Assembly: GCA_963823845.1 (NCBI GenBank)
Contig: CAWGND010000011.1
Span: 186,001-250,000 of the forward strand
Reading direction: 5' to 3'
Length of the DNA: 64,000 nucleotides
DNA from: Alloacidobacterium sp963823845
Lineage (GTDB): Bacteria; Acidobacteriota; Terriglobia; Terriglobales; Acidobacteriaceae
Part shown: positions 1-9,759 of the stretch, piece after piece
Layout: each line of letters opens with the position of its first letter
Numbering within the stretch: the first letter of the stretch is position 1
Notes under the pieces: generated by a model
The model's input: the letters and a program-made list of their open reading frames with translations, nothing else
Told to the model about the DNA's origin: nothing
The model's database searches: none
Program-made: the position numbers and the translations under genes

Positions 1-1050
1 CCCAAGGTCCTCGGCAATAACCGGAAGCTCGCCCAGCGCCTCCCGCAGTTTCGCAAATAACTCAGCGCCAGGTGCCTTGACCCACTCGCCATTGACCGCG
101 GTATCGTCCTCCGCGGGAATCGACCAGTAGGCCTCAAACCCGCGAAAATGATCCAGTCGAATCAGATCGTAAAGCGAATGGGCGCGCCGGATACGGTCCA
201 CCCACCAGTCAAAGCCGCGCTCCTCCAACACATCCCATCGATATAAGGGATTTCCCCACCGTTGTCCTGTCGCGCTGAAGTAATCAGGCGGCACGCCCGA
301 CACCCGAACCGGCGAAAGATCTTCATTCAGATCAAAAATGTCGCGATGCGTCCACACGTCCGCGCTGTCGTAATTCACAAAAATTGCGACATCGCCAATG
401 AAATGGATATCGCGCGCTGCGCAGTATTGACGCAGCGCCGACCACTGCTCGTCAAACGCAAACTGGATCACCTGCTCAATCGCCAGATCTTCGCCGTGCT
501 CTTTTTCCAGACGCGAGAGCGCTTCCGGGTCGCGATACGCATACTCCTTCGGCCACTCATTCCAACAGGCAAAATTAAACTTCTCGCGCAGCATGCTGTA
601 CTGCGCGTAGTCATTCAACCATGAGGTATTCATCCTGCAGTAGGCGCCAAAGCGCGCCCATTGGGCAGTCAGATGCGCCTCGTTATGCCGATGCAAGAAA
701 TTCCGCGCTGCCTCTTCCAGCAGCGGCATCTTCTGTTTCTCAACCTCGTCAAAATGGATATTGCCCGACCGTCCCGACAGCCCCGCAATGCGCTTAACGT
801 CGATCCATCCCCACTCGGACAGCTTCTCCAGACTCACCAGCAGAGGATTAGCGGCAAACGCAGAAAGCGCCGCGTAAGGCGAATTTCCGTATCCCGTCGG
901 GCTCAGCGGAAGCACCTGCCAGAGCCGCTGTTTCGCGGCAGCAAGAAAGTCCGCGAACTCATACGAGGCGGGACCAAGATCCCCAATGCCGCCATCGGAA
1001 GGCAGCGAAGTGATGTGCAACAGTAATCCGGATGACCGCTCAAATGACAT
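1..1050 (-). CDS. malQ: 4-alpha-glucanotransferase (amylomaltase), 3' end beyond window
   Basis: GH77 amylomaltase that transfers alpha-1,4-glucan segments between maltodextrins in the cytoplasm. The visible 350 residues begin MSFERSSGLLLHITSLPS, a typical MalQ N-terminus (GxLLHxTSLPS), followed by the substrate-site stretch LPLSPTGYGNSPYA. Near the window edge the nucleophile motif RLDHFRGFEAYW and the acid/base motif VIAEDLG are both present, so both catalytic residues are inside the window. Full-length MalQ is about 500 residues, so roughly 150 C-terminal residues are missing because the window ends, not because the gene is broken. The ATG at 1048-1050 fits the family start. It lies downstream of the ppiD-like gene on the same strand but behind a terminator, so it probably has its own promoter. 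Confidence 0.95.
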   Translation of the reverse strand, partial: MSFERSSGLLLHITSLPSDGGIGDLGPASYEFADFLAAAKQRLWQVLPLSPTGYGNSPYAALSAFAANPLLVSLEKLSEWGWIDVKRIAGLSGRSGNIHFDEVEKQKMPLLEEAARNFLHRHNEAHLTAQWARFGAYCRMNTSWLNDYAQYSMLREKFNFACWNEWPKEYAYRDPEALSRLEKEHGEDLAIEQVIQFAFDEQWSALRQYCAARDIHFIGDVAIFVNYDSADVWTHRDIFDLNEDLSPVRVSGVPPDYFSATGQRWGNPLYRWDVLEERGFDWWVDRIRRAHSLYDLIRLDHFRGFEAYWSIPAEDDTAVNGEWVKAPGAELFAKLREALGELPVIAEDLG

Positions 1051-1073
1051 TATCTGTTCCCGTACAGCGCTCG

Positions 1074-1112
1074 AAAAAAAGCCCGTGATTCGACTGACTC
1101 CAAACCACGGGC
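1074..1112 (-). terminator. Rho-independent terminator of the PpiD-like gene
   Basis: On the minus strand GCCCGTG and CACGGGC form a 7-bp stem (plus-strand arms 1081-1087 and 1106-1112), followed immediately by seven T residues (A-run 1074-1080 on the plus strand). It lies 31 bp after the stop of the peptidyl-prolyl isomerase gene and before malQ. Confidence 0.85.
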
Positions 1113-1142
1113 CCCGGTTGCTCTTTACTTGTCCTTACATCG

Positions 1143-3122
1143 TTACGATTTCGGCGAGCCCGGCAATCCGGGCTGCTGCTGCATTTTCTTGTTGATGCGA
1201 ATGCGGCCCTGCTTTTGATACTGATCCGTCAGGTTCGTTACAAAGACTGAAAACATATCCTCGCGCTTCTGGTTCAGCAGCGAATCGCGCGTCTGCTCAA
1301 AATTCTTCTGAATTTCATCTGGCGTCGGCTGCTGCTTGTCGGTCAGCTTCGCGACAACTCCTGTGCGCTGGCTGCTGATCGGCTGGCTCAGCTGCCCAAC
1401 GCTCAGATCAAATAAAGTCGGAGCTGTCGTCGAAAGCTGGCCGATATCCGGAACCTGGGCATCGCGCCCAACCAGATCGCTGCTCTTCACCGTCGCGCCC
1501 ACCTCTTTCGCGGCCTTTGCAAGATCGTTTTCCGCCTTCGCCTTGTCCGCCAGCTCATTCGTCTTGCGCGTCAGGAGTTGAGGCAACTGCTCGTCCCGGA
1601 AATCTTCCAGAATATGCGCCTTGTACTCATCAAACGACGGAGCATGCGCCGCATGCACATCCTCAACCTGAAACACCGCATAGCCATCGCCGGTCGACGC
1701 AACCTGCGGAGCCGCCCCCTGCTTTGCCGAAAACGCGCTCGTCAGCATCTGCGACCCGTCGGCAAGTGTTGGAATGATCGCGTTCTGTGCCAGGTAATCT
1801 GTCGTCACAACCTGCAGATGATGCGCCGCAGCCGCTTGCGCCATGCCGCTCTTTTGCGCCTCATTCGCCAGCTGCTGAGCGAAGGACCCCTGCGCCAGCG
1901 CCTCGTTCTGGCGGGTCAACAGAGCCACAATCGTCGGCTTCACCTCGTCCAGCGAACGCGTGTGCGCCGTTTGCTTCTCTTCACTCTGAATAATGTGGTA
2001 GCCGAACTTCGTGCGCACCAAGTCTGATGTCTGACCCGGCTGCAGCGCGAACGCCGCCTTCTCAAACTCCGGCACCGTCACGCCGTGCTTGATGAACCCA
2101 AGTTCGCCGCCCTGATCCTTGCTGCCTGGGTCATCCGAATTTTGCTTCGCCAGATCGGCAAAGTTGCCGCCATTCCGCAGTTGCTTCAGAATGTCCTCGG
2201 CCTTCTGCTTCGCCGCGGCGTCAGCCTTGGCATCGGCGCTCGGATCGACTTTGACCAGGATGTGCCGCACCTTCACCTGATCGTCCACCTGGTAATCCTT
2301 CTGGTGCTGGTTGTAATACTGCTGCACTTCAGAGTCTGTCACTTGCGGTGCCCCGCCCGGCAGATTTGCAGTAGTGAACGCGATGTACTCGATCTTCCGC
2401 GCCTCCGGAACAGCCTTCGCATACCGCGCGGTATTCTGCTTGAAGAATGTCTGCAACTCAGCATCCGTCGGATTGATCGTCTTCCGCAGATCGTCCGCGC
2501 TCAATACCGCATAGTCGAACTTGATCTTCGTCCCTTGCTGCGTATACGAATCGCGGACCTGCTGGTCAGAAACCGTGACACCGGCAGTGACAAACGACCG
2601 CAGCCGGTTCTCCTGAATTTCCTTCTTCAGCTCCGTCTCAAATGTCTCGCGCGAGATGCCGAAGTTCTGGGACACCAGGCTCGCATACTGCTCATCGCCG
2701 ATATAGTGTCCATTCGGAAAGAGCACCTGTCCCCACGTTCCCGTTTTCAGAAATGCCCTCAGATCGTCATCCGTCACGTTCACGCCCAGATGGTTTGCCT
2801 CCTGCAATTCAATGTGCTGCTGAATCAGCCCCTGCCCCACGCGCTGCATCATGAAGGGCAGCACAAAGTCAGGCAGTTGCTGACGCTGCATCATGCGCTG
2901 GGCAAGTTGCTGCACTTCCTGCGTGGAAACGTCATCGGTCGGACCAAAAATGCGGCCGAAGAAACCGGCTCCGTGAATCGTTGCATATGTATCGGAATTG
3001 GAGGTCTGGTCACTGAAGATGCCCGGAACGAGCGTAACCACCATGGTGATGCAGGCAACGGAAATGATCACGATGAAGATCGCCTTCACCGCGCGGCTGT
3101 CTTTCTGAAGAAAACGAATCAT
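1143..3122 (-). CDS. PpiD/SurA-like periplasmic peptidyl-prolyl cis-trans isomerase
   Basis: Membrane-anchored periplasmic chaperone and prolyl isomerase of the parvulin class, expected to help outer-membrane and secreted proteins fold. The 659-residue protein starts with a short cytoplasmic segment and one membrane helix (about residues 13-35), then a SurA_N/PpiD-type helical region. A parvulin domain lies at about residues 280-385, with the signatures VKVRHILVK, SDDPGSKDQGGELGF and FGYHIIQ. A second, degenerate parvulin-like region probably follows, and the tail is Gln/Pro rich (KKMQQQPGLPGSPKS). This is the PpiD layout; E. coli PpiD is of similar size. It is monocistronic and ends at the hairpin at 1074-1112. 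Confidence 0.9.
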   Translation of the reverse strand: MIRFLQKDSRAVKAIFIVIISVACITMVVTLVPGIFSDQTSNSDTYATIHGAGFFGRIFGPTDDVSTQEVQQLAQRMMQRQQLPDFVLPFMMQRVGQGLIQQHIELQEANHLGVNVTDDDLRAFLKTGTWGQVLFPNGHYIGDEQYASLVSQNFGISRETFETELKKEIQENRLRSFVTAGVTVSDQQVRDSYTQQGTKIKFDYAVLSADDLRKTINPTDAELQTFFKQNTARYAKAVPEARKIEYIAFTTANLPGGAPQVTDSEVQQYYNQHQKDYQVDDQVKVRHILVKVDPSADAKADAAAKQKAEDILKQLRNGGNFADLAKQNSDDPGSKDQGGELGFIKHGVTVPEFEKAAFALQPGQTSDLVRTKFGYHIIQSEEKQTAHTRSLDEVKPTIVALLTRQNEALAQGSFAQQLANEAQKSGMAQAAAAHHLQVVTTDYLAQNAIIPTLADGSQMLTSAFSAKQGAAPQVASTGDGYAVFQVEDVHAAHAPSFDEYKAHILEDFRDEQLPQLLTRKTNELADKAKAENDLAKAAKEVGATVKSSDLVGRDAQVPDIGQLSTTAPTLFDLSVGQLSQPISSQRTGVVAKLTDKQQPTPDEIQKNFEQTRDSLLNQKREDMFSVFVTNLTDQYQKQGRIRINKKMQQQPGLPGSPKS

Positions 3123-3347
3123 GAATGGGTAATGACCTTCTCGATCTTGCGCTTTGCAGACGTCTCCGCGTATCGGGAAAACGGCTTTTCCTGACTATCT
3201 CAGGCAGCTACTAGATTATAAATCCATTTCAAGGGTATTTGCAGTCAATGAGTTAGAGGCTGCATGCAGGCACAACTGACACCAAAACACAGTCAGCGGC
3301 CTGGAGATTCCGTCTCGCGGACCCAACACTGTACTGGACGATGAATC

Positions 3348-3623
3348 CTAGGCAGCGATTGACGCCTTTCGCTTGTGTGCCCAAGCCTTGTATTCGTCGT
3401 TAGCCTCGCCGAGTTTGTACATAGTGTTGAGGGTTTCTACTAGTCCTTCGCCCAAATCGACCGTCAGGATGGCAGAGGTGAAGACGCGCTTCGTGTTCGG
3501 GAGACTCGCATGGCCGAGGACAAAGCCTGTCAGACGGTTGCCCGGCTGCAACTCTTCAAAGCCGTAAGAGATGACGCTTTCCACGACTCCCCAGTTCTCA
3601 ATCGTCACCAGCGGTTTCTGCAT
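3348..3623 (-). CDS. Small protein of unknown function, 91 residues
   Basis: I do not recognise the family. The reading frame is open to 3815, but I place the start at the ATG at 3621-3623 (MQKPLVTIENWGVVESV). It has a GGAG-containing ribosome site just upstream, and the residues before it (LSCPFPAHQAILSS and onward) look like translated non-coding DNA. The product is soluble, with no signal peptide or membrane helix, contains the stretches GNRLTGFVLGHASLPNTKRVFTS (part of a beta-rich pattern) and ends in a charged KAWAHKRKASIAA tail. It is encoded alone between the PpiD-like gene and the phosphoesterase. The sequence ISYGFEELQPGNRLTG suggests a conserved fold, but no function can be given. 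Confidence 0.65.
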   Translation of the reverse strand: MQKPLVTIENWGVVESVISYGFEELQPGNRLTGFVLGHASLPNTKRVFTSAILTVDLGEGLVETLNTMYKLGEANDEYKAWAHKRKASIAA

Positions 3624-3832
3624 ACTCTTGGCTCCTAACTTTGTCCACGGAATTAAAGGGCAACGGGGATGCCAAAGTTGGGGATGGAAAACAAGCGAGT
3701 TATCCCCATTGACGCCGTGAGGTGATTGGAAATTTTTACCAGCATGAGGAAATCCTGCACATACAACGCTGCTACTCAAAATGGCCTGATGTGCAGGAAA
3801 GGGGCAGGAAAGCATGATCGCAGACGCACGAC

Positions 3833-4708
3833 CTAACCCAGCGTAATCACCGTAATCTCCGGCGGGCAGTTCAATCGGAAAGGTAACCCCACCGTGCCGA
3901 TTCCGCGGTTCACGTAGAGTTGGGTGCGGCCCATCTGAAAATAGCCGTCCACATATTTGACCCCCAGAGGGGGCAGATGCATCGCTGGCAGAAATGGAAG
4001 CCGAACCTGCCCGCCATGCGTATGTCCTGAGAGCATCAGATCGACATCGTACTTCGCCACCTTAGGCAGGATATCCGGTTCGTGCGCCATCAGAATAACG
4101 CGCTCGTCATCGCGGCGCGCTGTCTTCGGAATCGCCTTTTCAAAATTCGGCCCCGGATTGCCGTTCAAAGCATCCGCAATACCCGCCAGCCAGATGCGTT
4201 TGCCGTCACGCTCCAGCGGAACCGCCTGATTGTTCAGTACCGAAATACCGTGCGTCGTCAAAGCGTCCTTCGCTGCGGCTTCATTGACAATGCAGTCGTG
4301 ATTTCCCAAGATTGCGTAGCGTTGCGGACATTGGATGCGCGTCAACAATTCGCCGCACTCATAGGCCCAGGCAATCGACCGATGCTTCTCCAGAGGACCG
4401 TAGCTCACAAAATCGCCCGTCAGCGCTACTAAATCGGGCTTCAGTCTATTCACTTCATGCAGCACCAGCTTCACAAAAGAAGCTTCGGTAAACTCCTTGA
4501 AGTGGATGTCAGAGATCTGGACAATGCGGAAACCCTTGAGGCTGTCGGGCAGTCCCGGTATCGCAATCGTACGCTGGACGATATCGATTTCGTGCCGCGC
4601 AATCTCGCCCGAGTAAAGGCCGAGACCAAGCACCGAAAGCCCGGATAGTCCGAGGAACTGGCGTCGAGTGAGAACGCGTTCCCTCTCAGCGGCGGCAACA
4701 ACACCCAT
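3833..4708 (-). CDS. Metallophosphoesterase with Tat-type signal (YkuE/YaeI-like)
   Basis: Calcineurin-like phosphoesterase acting outside the cytoplasmic membrane, probably on a phospholipid or nucleotide-lipid substrate; YaeI/YkuE relatives are known phosphodiesterases. All metal-site motifs are visible: QISDIHF, ALTGDFVS, AILGNHD, and LSGHTHGGQ. The N-terminus carries an RRQFLGLSGLSVLGLGL segment, that is, a twin arginine followed by a hydrophobic stretch. I chose the ATG at 4706-4708, which leaves 13 residues before the twin arginine; the open frame runs to 4795, and a longer form starting MKALARLIVW cannot be excluded because neither start has a strong ribosome site. It is transcribed divergently from the GH3 gene. 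Confidence 0.88.
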   Translation of the reverse strand: MGVVAAAERERVLTRRQFLGLSGLSVLGLGLYSGEIARHEIDIVQRTIAIPGLPDSLKGFRIVQISDIHFKEFTEASFVKLVLHEVNRLKPDLVALTGDFVSYGPLEKHRSIAWAYECGELLTRIQCPQRYAILGNHDCIVNEAAAKDALTTHGISVLNNQAVPLERDGKRIWLAGIADALNGNPGPNFEKAIPKTARRDDERVILMAHEPDILPKVAKYDVDLMLSGHTHGGQVRLPFLPAMHLPPLGVKYVDGYFQMGRTQLYVNRGIGTVGLPFRLNCPPEITVITLG

Positions 4709-4932
4709 CAGACTATGATACGGGCAATTCGGGCAGGAATCGAATCGAGGAAGTGGATTGACACTCCACACAATCAACCGGGCAAGAGCCTTCACCCTCG
4801 CTGAAAGGCAACCAAATCAATGGCGCCTTAGCCCCTGAGCCATGACCTCTCGCAAAACGACCTCTTGAGCATGCTGTTTTAAGCTTGAGCTATTCTTTGC
4901 ACTTTCCGTGCATCTCATTGAGAATCTGTCCC

Positions 4933-7161
4933 ATGCGCGCGACAGGTATTTTCTTTGTTTTATTTTTGGCAACTGCCCCGATGCCAGCACAGACCCAGGC
5001 GCCCTACAAGCAATCCAATCTTCCCATCGAAGAGCGACTGCGCGACCTGGTCAGCCGCATGACCCTCGAAGAAAAAGCCCGGCAGCTGGACATGTACGCG
5101 GGTGTACCCGATTTCGTCGACAAAGCCACCGACAAGACTCACGCAGCCCTCGACGCAACCTTCCAGCCAGCAGCAGCTGTAAAGCTCCTCGGAAACCTCG
5201 GCGCAGGCAGCATCCACGATCTATATCCGCGCGCCGAGCTGGCAAACACCATTCAGCTATGGGTCATGCAGCATTCGCGTCTCGGGATCCCAGCCCTGTT
5301 CATCGAAGAAGGGCTCCACGGCTACAGCGACGGAACGGTCTTCCCTGCTCCCATCAATCTCGCCGCCACCTGGAACTCAGATCTCGCCCGCCGCACCGCA
5401 GCGGCCATTGCGTCTGAAGCGCGCGCAGCTGGCGTCGACATGATCCTTGGTCCCGTCCTCGATCTAGCCCGCGAACCCCGCTGGGGCCGCATCGAAGAGG
5501 ACTTCGGCGAAGATCCCTGGCTCACCGGACAACTCGGACTCGCCTACGTGCAGGGCGCGCAGGGCGAATCGCTCGCCTCCGACCACTCCGTCGTCGCCGA
5601 GCCAAAGCACTTCGCCGGCCACGGCTCACCCGAGAGCGGCCTGAACACGTCTCCGGTCCACATGGGAGAGCGCGAGCTCCGCACCATCATGCTCAAGTCG
5701 TTTGAGCCCGCTATCCGTGAAGGCCATGCCATGAGCGTCATGGCCGCCTATCACGAAATCGACGGCATACCCGTTGCCGCCGACCCTATGCTTTTCGAAC
5801 AGATCCTCCGCCAGGATTGGGGTTTTCGTGGCTTTGTCCTCTCGGACCTCGGAGCCATCCGCCGCCTCTTGGAGGACCATCACACCGCCGCCACACCTCA
5901 GCAGGCCATCACCCAGGCGATCAACGCCGGCGTGGACATGCAGTTCTACGACTTCGACCATGCAACGTTTCAGAACGCGATCGTGGCCGGCTTTAAAGAC
6001 GGAACCCTCTCACCCGAAGCCCTGAACTCCGCCGTCTCCTCAGTTCTGCGCGTCAAATTCGCGCTCGGCTTATTCGACCACCCGCTCACCGACCCATCCC
6101 TGAGCTCACGCGTCAAGCGAAGCACTGAGCACCTGGCGGTCTCGCTCGAATCCGCGCGCCAGTCCATGACGCTGCTCAAAAACGAGAATCATACCCTGCC
6201 CCTGCCGAAAAATCTAAAGCACATAGCCGTCATCGGCCCCAACACTAACATCGCCCGCTACGGCGACTACGAAGACGAAAAGAACGGCAAGCACATCAGC
6301 ATCCTCGACGGTCTGCGCACTCTCCTGCCCAACACGACCATCGACTTCGACGAAGGCGCCGACATCTCCTCCGCGGTAGCAAAAGCCCGTAGCGCCGACG
6401 TGGCCATCCTTGCGTTGGGCGAGTATCAGGGCATCTCTGGCGAGAGTTTCGACCGCGAGACCCTTGACCTTCCCGGAAATCAGGAGGCCCTCCTCGAAGC
6501 CGTCGCCGCAATAGGCAAGCCTGTAGTTCTGGTCCTCGAAAACGGACGCCCACTTACCGTTACATGGGCGGCAGAACACGTTCCGGCGATTCTCGAAGCT
6601 TGGTACCCCGGCGAATTCGGCGGTCAGGCCGTCGCTGAAACCCTCTTCGGCGACAACAACCCAGGTGGCAAGCTCACCATCACCTTCCCGCGCACCATCG
6701 GACAAAGCCCCGTCTATTACAACTTTGACCCCTCAAAAACCACCAAGTATGTAGAAGGCACCCGCGAACCGCTCTACCCCTTCGGCTTCGGCCTCAGCTA
6801 CACCACCTTCGCCTTCGACAACCTGGCCGCAACGTCGCCGAACCCGGGCAGCAGTGACGACGTAATCGTAACCGTAAATGTCACAAATACAGGAGACAAA
6901 CCCGGCGACGAAGTAGCCCAGCTCTATCTCCATCACGACACCAGCAGCGTCGAAGTCCCCGACAAGGCCCTGAAGGGCTTCCAGCGCCTGCACCTCAATC
7001 CCGGCGAACACCAGACCGTAACCTTCCACCTCAAGCAAAGCGAACTCGCCGTGTGGAATATAAAGCGCCAGTGGGCGGTCGAACCCGGCAGCTTTAGAGT
7101 GAATGTCGGCGACTCCTCGGAAGCCCCGCTCCACACCAGCTTCCAAATCGCCAGACAATGA
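4933..7161 (+). CDS. Secreted GH3 beta-glucosidase/xylosidase
   Basis: Family 3 glycoside hydrolase that releases terminal beta-linked sugars from plant or microbial oligosaccharides in the periplasm. From the ATG at 4933 it is 742 residues with a Sec signal peptide (MRATGIFFVLFLATAP, cleavage near AQTQA). The N-terminal (alpha/beta)8 domain starts at RMTLEEKARQLDMY and contains KHFAGHG and the nucleophile Asp in GFVLSDLGA (the usual SDW has become SDL). The (alpha/beta)6 domain carries the acid/base motif GISGESFDRE...LPGNQ and NPGGKLTITFP. A fibronectin-III-like C-terminal domain (VTVNVTNTGDKPGDEVAQLY) completes the usual BglX-like architecture. The frame extends upstream to 4885, but the signal peptide fixes the start at 4933. 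Confidence 0.93.
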   Translation: MRATGIFFVLFLATAPMPAQTQAPYKQSNLPIEERLRDLVSRMTLEEKARQLDMYAGVPDFVDKATDKTHAALDATFQPAAAVKLLGNLGAGSIHDLYPRAELANTIQLWVMQHSRLGIPALFIEEGLHGYSDGTVFPAPINLAATWNSDLARRTAAAIASEARAAGVDMILGPVLDLAREPRWGRIEEDFGEDPWLTGQLGLAYVQGAQGESLASDHSVVAEPKHFAGHGSPESGLNTSPVHMGERELRTIMLKSFEPAIREGHAMSVMAAYHEIDGIPVAADPMLFEQILRQDWGFRGFVLSDLGAIRRLLEDHHTAATPQQAITQAINAGVDMQFYDFDHATFQNAIVAGFKDGTLSPEALNSAVSSVLRVKFALGLFDHPLTDPSLSSRVKRSTEHLAVSLESARQSMTLLKNENHTLPLPKNLKHIAVIGPNTNIARYGDYEDEKNGKHISILDGLRTLLPNTTIDFDEGADISSAVAKARSADVAILALGEYQGISGESFDRETLDLPGNQEALLEAVAAIGKPVVLVLENGRPLTVTWAAEHVPAILEAWYPGEFGGQAVAETLFGDNNPGGKLTITFPRTIGQSPVYYNFDPSKTTKYVEGTREPLYPFGFGLSYTTFAFDNLAATSPNPGSSDDVIVTVNVTNTGDKPGDEVAQLYLHHDTSSVEVPDKALKGFQRLHLNPGEHQTVTFHLKQSELAVWNIKRQWAVEPGSFRVNVGDSSEAPLHTSFQIARQ

Positions 7162-7169
7162 GAGGTAGG

Positions 7170-7222
7170 CGCGGGCTTCAGCCCGCGTACAAACGAGCAA
7201 GATAATGGGCGGCTTTAGCCGC
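7170..7222. repeat. Pair of short palindromic hairpins
   Basis: Two small perfect hairpins lie just after the GH3 stop: CGCGGGC-ttca-GCCCGCG (7170-7187) and GCGGCT-tt-AGCCGC (7209-7222). The core GGGCTTCAGCCC occurs again at 55120-55131, so it is probably a REP-like dispersed intergenic sequence. Either hairpin could also act as an mRNA 3' end, but no T-run follows. Confidence 0.5.
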
Positions 7223-7301
7223 TAAGGTAATTCTAGAACCCCCCCCCAAAAAAATCCGGAACCAACGCCCCATCCCTCGCGTACCCCAAACAGAGGGACA
7301 C

Positions 7302-9743
7302 ATGGCACAACTGCGGCAGGACCTGTCCTACACCTTCCGGCGTCTTTCCAAAACCCCGGGCCTCGTGCTCGCCGTCGTCTTTTCCATCGGACTCGGCATC
7401 GCCGCCAACTCGACCATCTTCTCGATGGTCAGCCGCTTCGTGCTTACGCCGCCGCCCGTAGGCGACCCCGGCACACTACTGTCCCTCAAGACCACCGACA
7501 AGAACGAGTGCTGCAGCAACTTCCCCTGGCCCGTTTACACTGACCTGCGCGACCAGGCAAAATCCTTCTCCGGCCTCGCCGCCTATGACGAACTCCTGCC
7601 CGCCTCCATCGGCGGCAAAGGGGAACCCGAGCGCCTCTGGGGACAAGCCGCCACAGCGAACTATTTCGATGTAGCCCAGATGCGCATGGCCCTCGGCCGC
7701 GGCTTCCTCCCGCGCGAAGAGCGCCGGCAGGTCATCGTTCTCGGCTATCGCGTCTGGCAACGCCGCTTCGCCTCCGACCCTGCCATCATCGGCAAAGTCA
7801 TCACACTCTCCGGACATCCCTATACAGTGGTCGGGGTAGCGCCCCCAGGCTTCCATGGCCTCGATTCCATTCTTGATCCGCAATACTGGGTTCCGCTCGG
7901 CAACATCGAAACTCTTGCCCCCAGCGTTGCCGGAAACACCGTGAGCGTATGGCAAGGGCGTGAAAACCACTGGCTCGCAGTCATTGGCCGCCTCAATGCG
8001 GGCACAACGCAAACGCAAGCAGCCAACGAACTCAAAACACTCGCGCAGAATTTCGCCAAAGCCTACCCCGCAACCGATAAAGGCCTCGGCTTCTACACCG
8101 ACCGAGCCGGTGCCCTGCCACCGCGCGAGAAGTCCATGACACTGCTCTTCCTCGCCGCGCTCTCCATTGTGGTTCTACTCGTCCTCGCCATCGCCTGTGC
8201 CAATGTTGTGAACCTGCTTCTCGCCAACGCTGCCGCCCGTCAACGTGAAATGGCCGTCCGCATCGCCCTCGGAGCCACGCGCCGGCTACTCCTGCGCCAG
8301 ATGCTTCTCGAAAGCGTCATCCTCGCCCTCGGCGGCGGACTCGTCGGCACCGCGCTATCGCTGTGGGCCACATCCGCCCTCGCCGTATTCCACATACCTG
8401 CACCCGTTCCCATCGACACGAACCTCAGCGTAGATTGGCGCGTCCTGCTCTATACCTTCATTCTGAGCGTCGGCACCGGCCTGTTCTTCGGCCTCATTCC
8501 TGCCTTGATCGCCTCGCGCCCCATTCTCACCAGCGCACTCAAAGGCGAAGACGCGCTCGCACGTCCCGGCCGCCGCATCACTTTGCGCAATGTGCTGGTA
8601 GTCGCCCAGATCGCCATGTCCATCATCCTTCTGTCTGCCACTGGACTCTTTCTGCGCAGCCTCAAACACGCCTCCACCATCGACCCCGGCTTCCGCTCGC
8701 GCAATGTCCTCATGGTCTCCGTCGATCCACGCGTCCACGGCTACACTCCTGAGCACACCGCGCAATTCCTCATCCAGTCGCGCGACCGCATCGCCGCCAT
8801 CCCCGGCGTTATTTCAGCCGCCGCAACCGACAGCGTACCGCTCTCCGGAGGCAACCGCAGCGACGGCATGGCAGCCGAAGGCCACCCGAAACAGCAGGCG
8901 CCAATCGTCGAGATGTACATGGCCACGCCTGGATACTTCGAAACCCTCGGCATCCCGCGCATCTCAGGCCGCGACTTCGCCAACGAGTCGCCCACGGGCC
9001 CAAAGGTCGCCGTCATCAATAAAGTCCTCGCCGAACAGCTCTTCCCCGGCGAGAACCCCATCGGCCAGCACGTCCGCGATGGCGATACCCTCTACGAAGT
9101 CATCGGCGTCGTTGGAAACATCAAGTCGCGCTTCATCGGCGAAGACACCCGTCCGGTTCTCTTCAGCTCGCTCGCGCAAACCACCGGCAGCGACCCATCC
9201 TTCCTCGGCTACACCCTCATCGTCCACTCAGAAGGCGATACGGCAAATCTGCTTTCCGCTGTCCGTCAACAAATTCACACGCTCGACCCCGCGATGGCCG
9301 TCTACAACGCCGAAACCATCGAGGAGCACATCAGCAGCGCGCTCTTCCTGCCGCGCCTCGCGGGAACCCTCTTCGGCATCTTCGGCTTCATCGGCCTCGT
9401 CCTCGCCGCCGTCGGCCTCTACGGCGTCATGAGCTACTCTGTCAGCCGTCGCACGCGCGAAATCGGCATCCGCATCGCGCTCGGCGCGCAACTCGGATCC
9501 ATCCAGCGCCTCATCGTGCGCCAGGGAATGCTCCTCACGCTCATCGCCCTGTCATTAGGCCTGCCCGCCGCGCTCGCAGCAACAAAACTCTTCAACAGCT
9601 TTCTCTACGGAATCCGCCCCCACGACCTCGTCACCTTCACCCTCGTACCGATCTTCTTCGCAACCGTAGCCCTCGCAGCCAGCTGGATACCGGCCCGCCG
9701 CGCCGCCAAAGTCGACCCGCAAACCACCCTGCGCTACGAATGA
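7302..9743 (+). CDS. ADOP-type duplicated permease (MacB/FtsX family ABC transporter)
   Basis: ABC exporter permease of 813 residues with two MacB-PCD plus FtsX units in tandem, the ADOP arrangement abundant in Acidobacteria. The first half begins with a membrane helix (LVLAVVFSIGLGIAANSTIF), then a periplasmic core and an FtsX block with NVVNLLLANAAARQREMAVRIALGATR. The second half repeats this pattern, ending with SRRTREIGIRIALGAQ and WIPARRAAKVDPQTTLRYE. There is no ATP-binding domain and no ATPase gene beside it, so the partner must be encoded elsewhere. The substrate is unknown. A GAGGGA ribosome site lies just before the ATG at 7302. Confidence 0.9.
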   Translation: MAQLRQDLSYTFRRLSKTPGLVLAVVFSIGLGIAANSTIFSMVSRFVLTPPPVGDPGTLLSLKTTDKNECCSNFPWPVYTDLRDQAKSFSGLAAYDELLPASIGGKGEPERLWGQAATANYFDVAQMRMALGRGFLPREERRQVIVLGYRVWQRRFASDPAIIGKVITLSGHPYTVVGVAPPGFHGLDSILDPQYWVPLGNIETLAPSVAGNTVSVWQGRENHWLAVIGRLNAGTTQTQAANELKTLAQNFAKAYPATDKGLGFYTDRAGALPPREKSMTLLFLAALSIVVLLVLAIACANVVNLLLANAAARQREMAVRIALGATRRLLLRQMLLESVILALGGGLVGTALSLWATSALAVFHIPAPVPIDTNLSVDWRVLLYTFILSVGTGLFFGLIPALIASRPILTSALKGEDALARPGRRITLRNVLVVAQIAMSIILLSATGLFLRSLKHASTIDPGFRSRNVLMVSVDPRVHGYTPEHTAQFLIQSRDRIAAIPGVISAAATDSVPLSGGNRSDGMAAEGHPKQQAPIVEMYMATPGYFETLGIPRISGRDFANESPTGPKVAVINKVLAEQLFPGENPIGQHVRDGDTLYEVIGVVGNIKSRFIGEDTRPVLFSSLAQTTGSDPSFLGYTLIVHSEGDTANLLSAVRQQIHTLDPAMAVYNAETIEEHISSALFLPRLAGTLFGIFGFIGLVLAAVGLYGVMSYSVSRRTREIGIRIALGAQLGSIQRLIVRQGMLLTLIALSLGLPAALAATKLFNSFLYGIRPHDLVTFTLVPIFFATVALAASWIPARRAAKVDPQTTLRYE

Positions 9744-9759
9744 TTTGCCCTGATTGACT

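Noticed and set aside
2085..3194. A 369-codon plus-strand ORF opposite the PpiD-like gene
   Set aside because: It is the reverse frame of a well-supported gene, with no ribosome site and an Arg/Leu-rich composition typical of a shadow.
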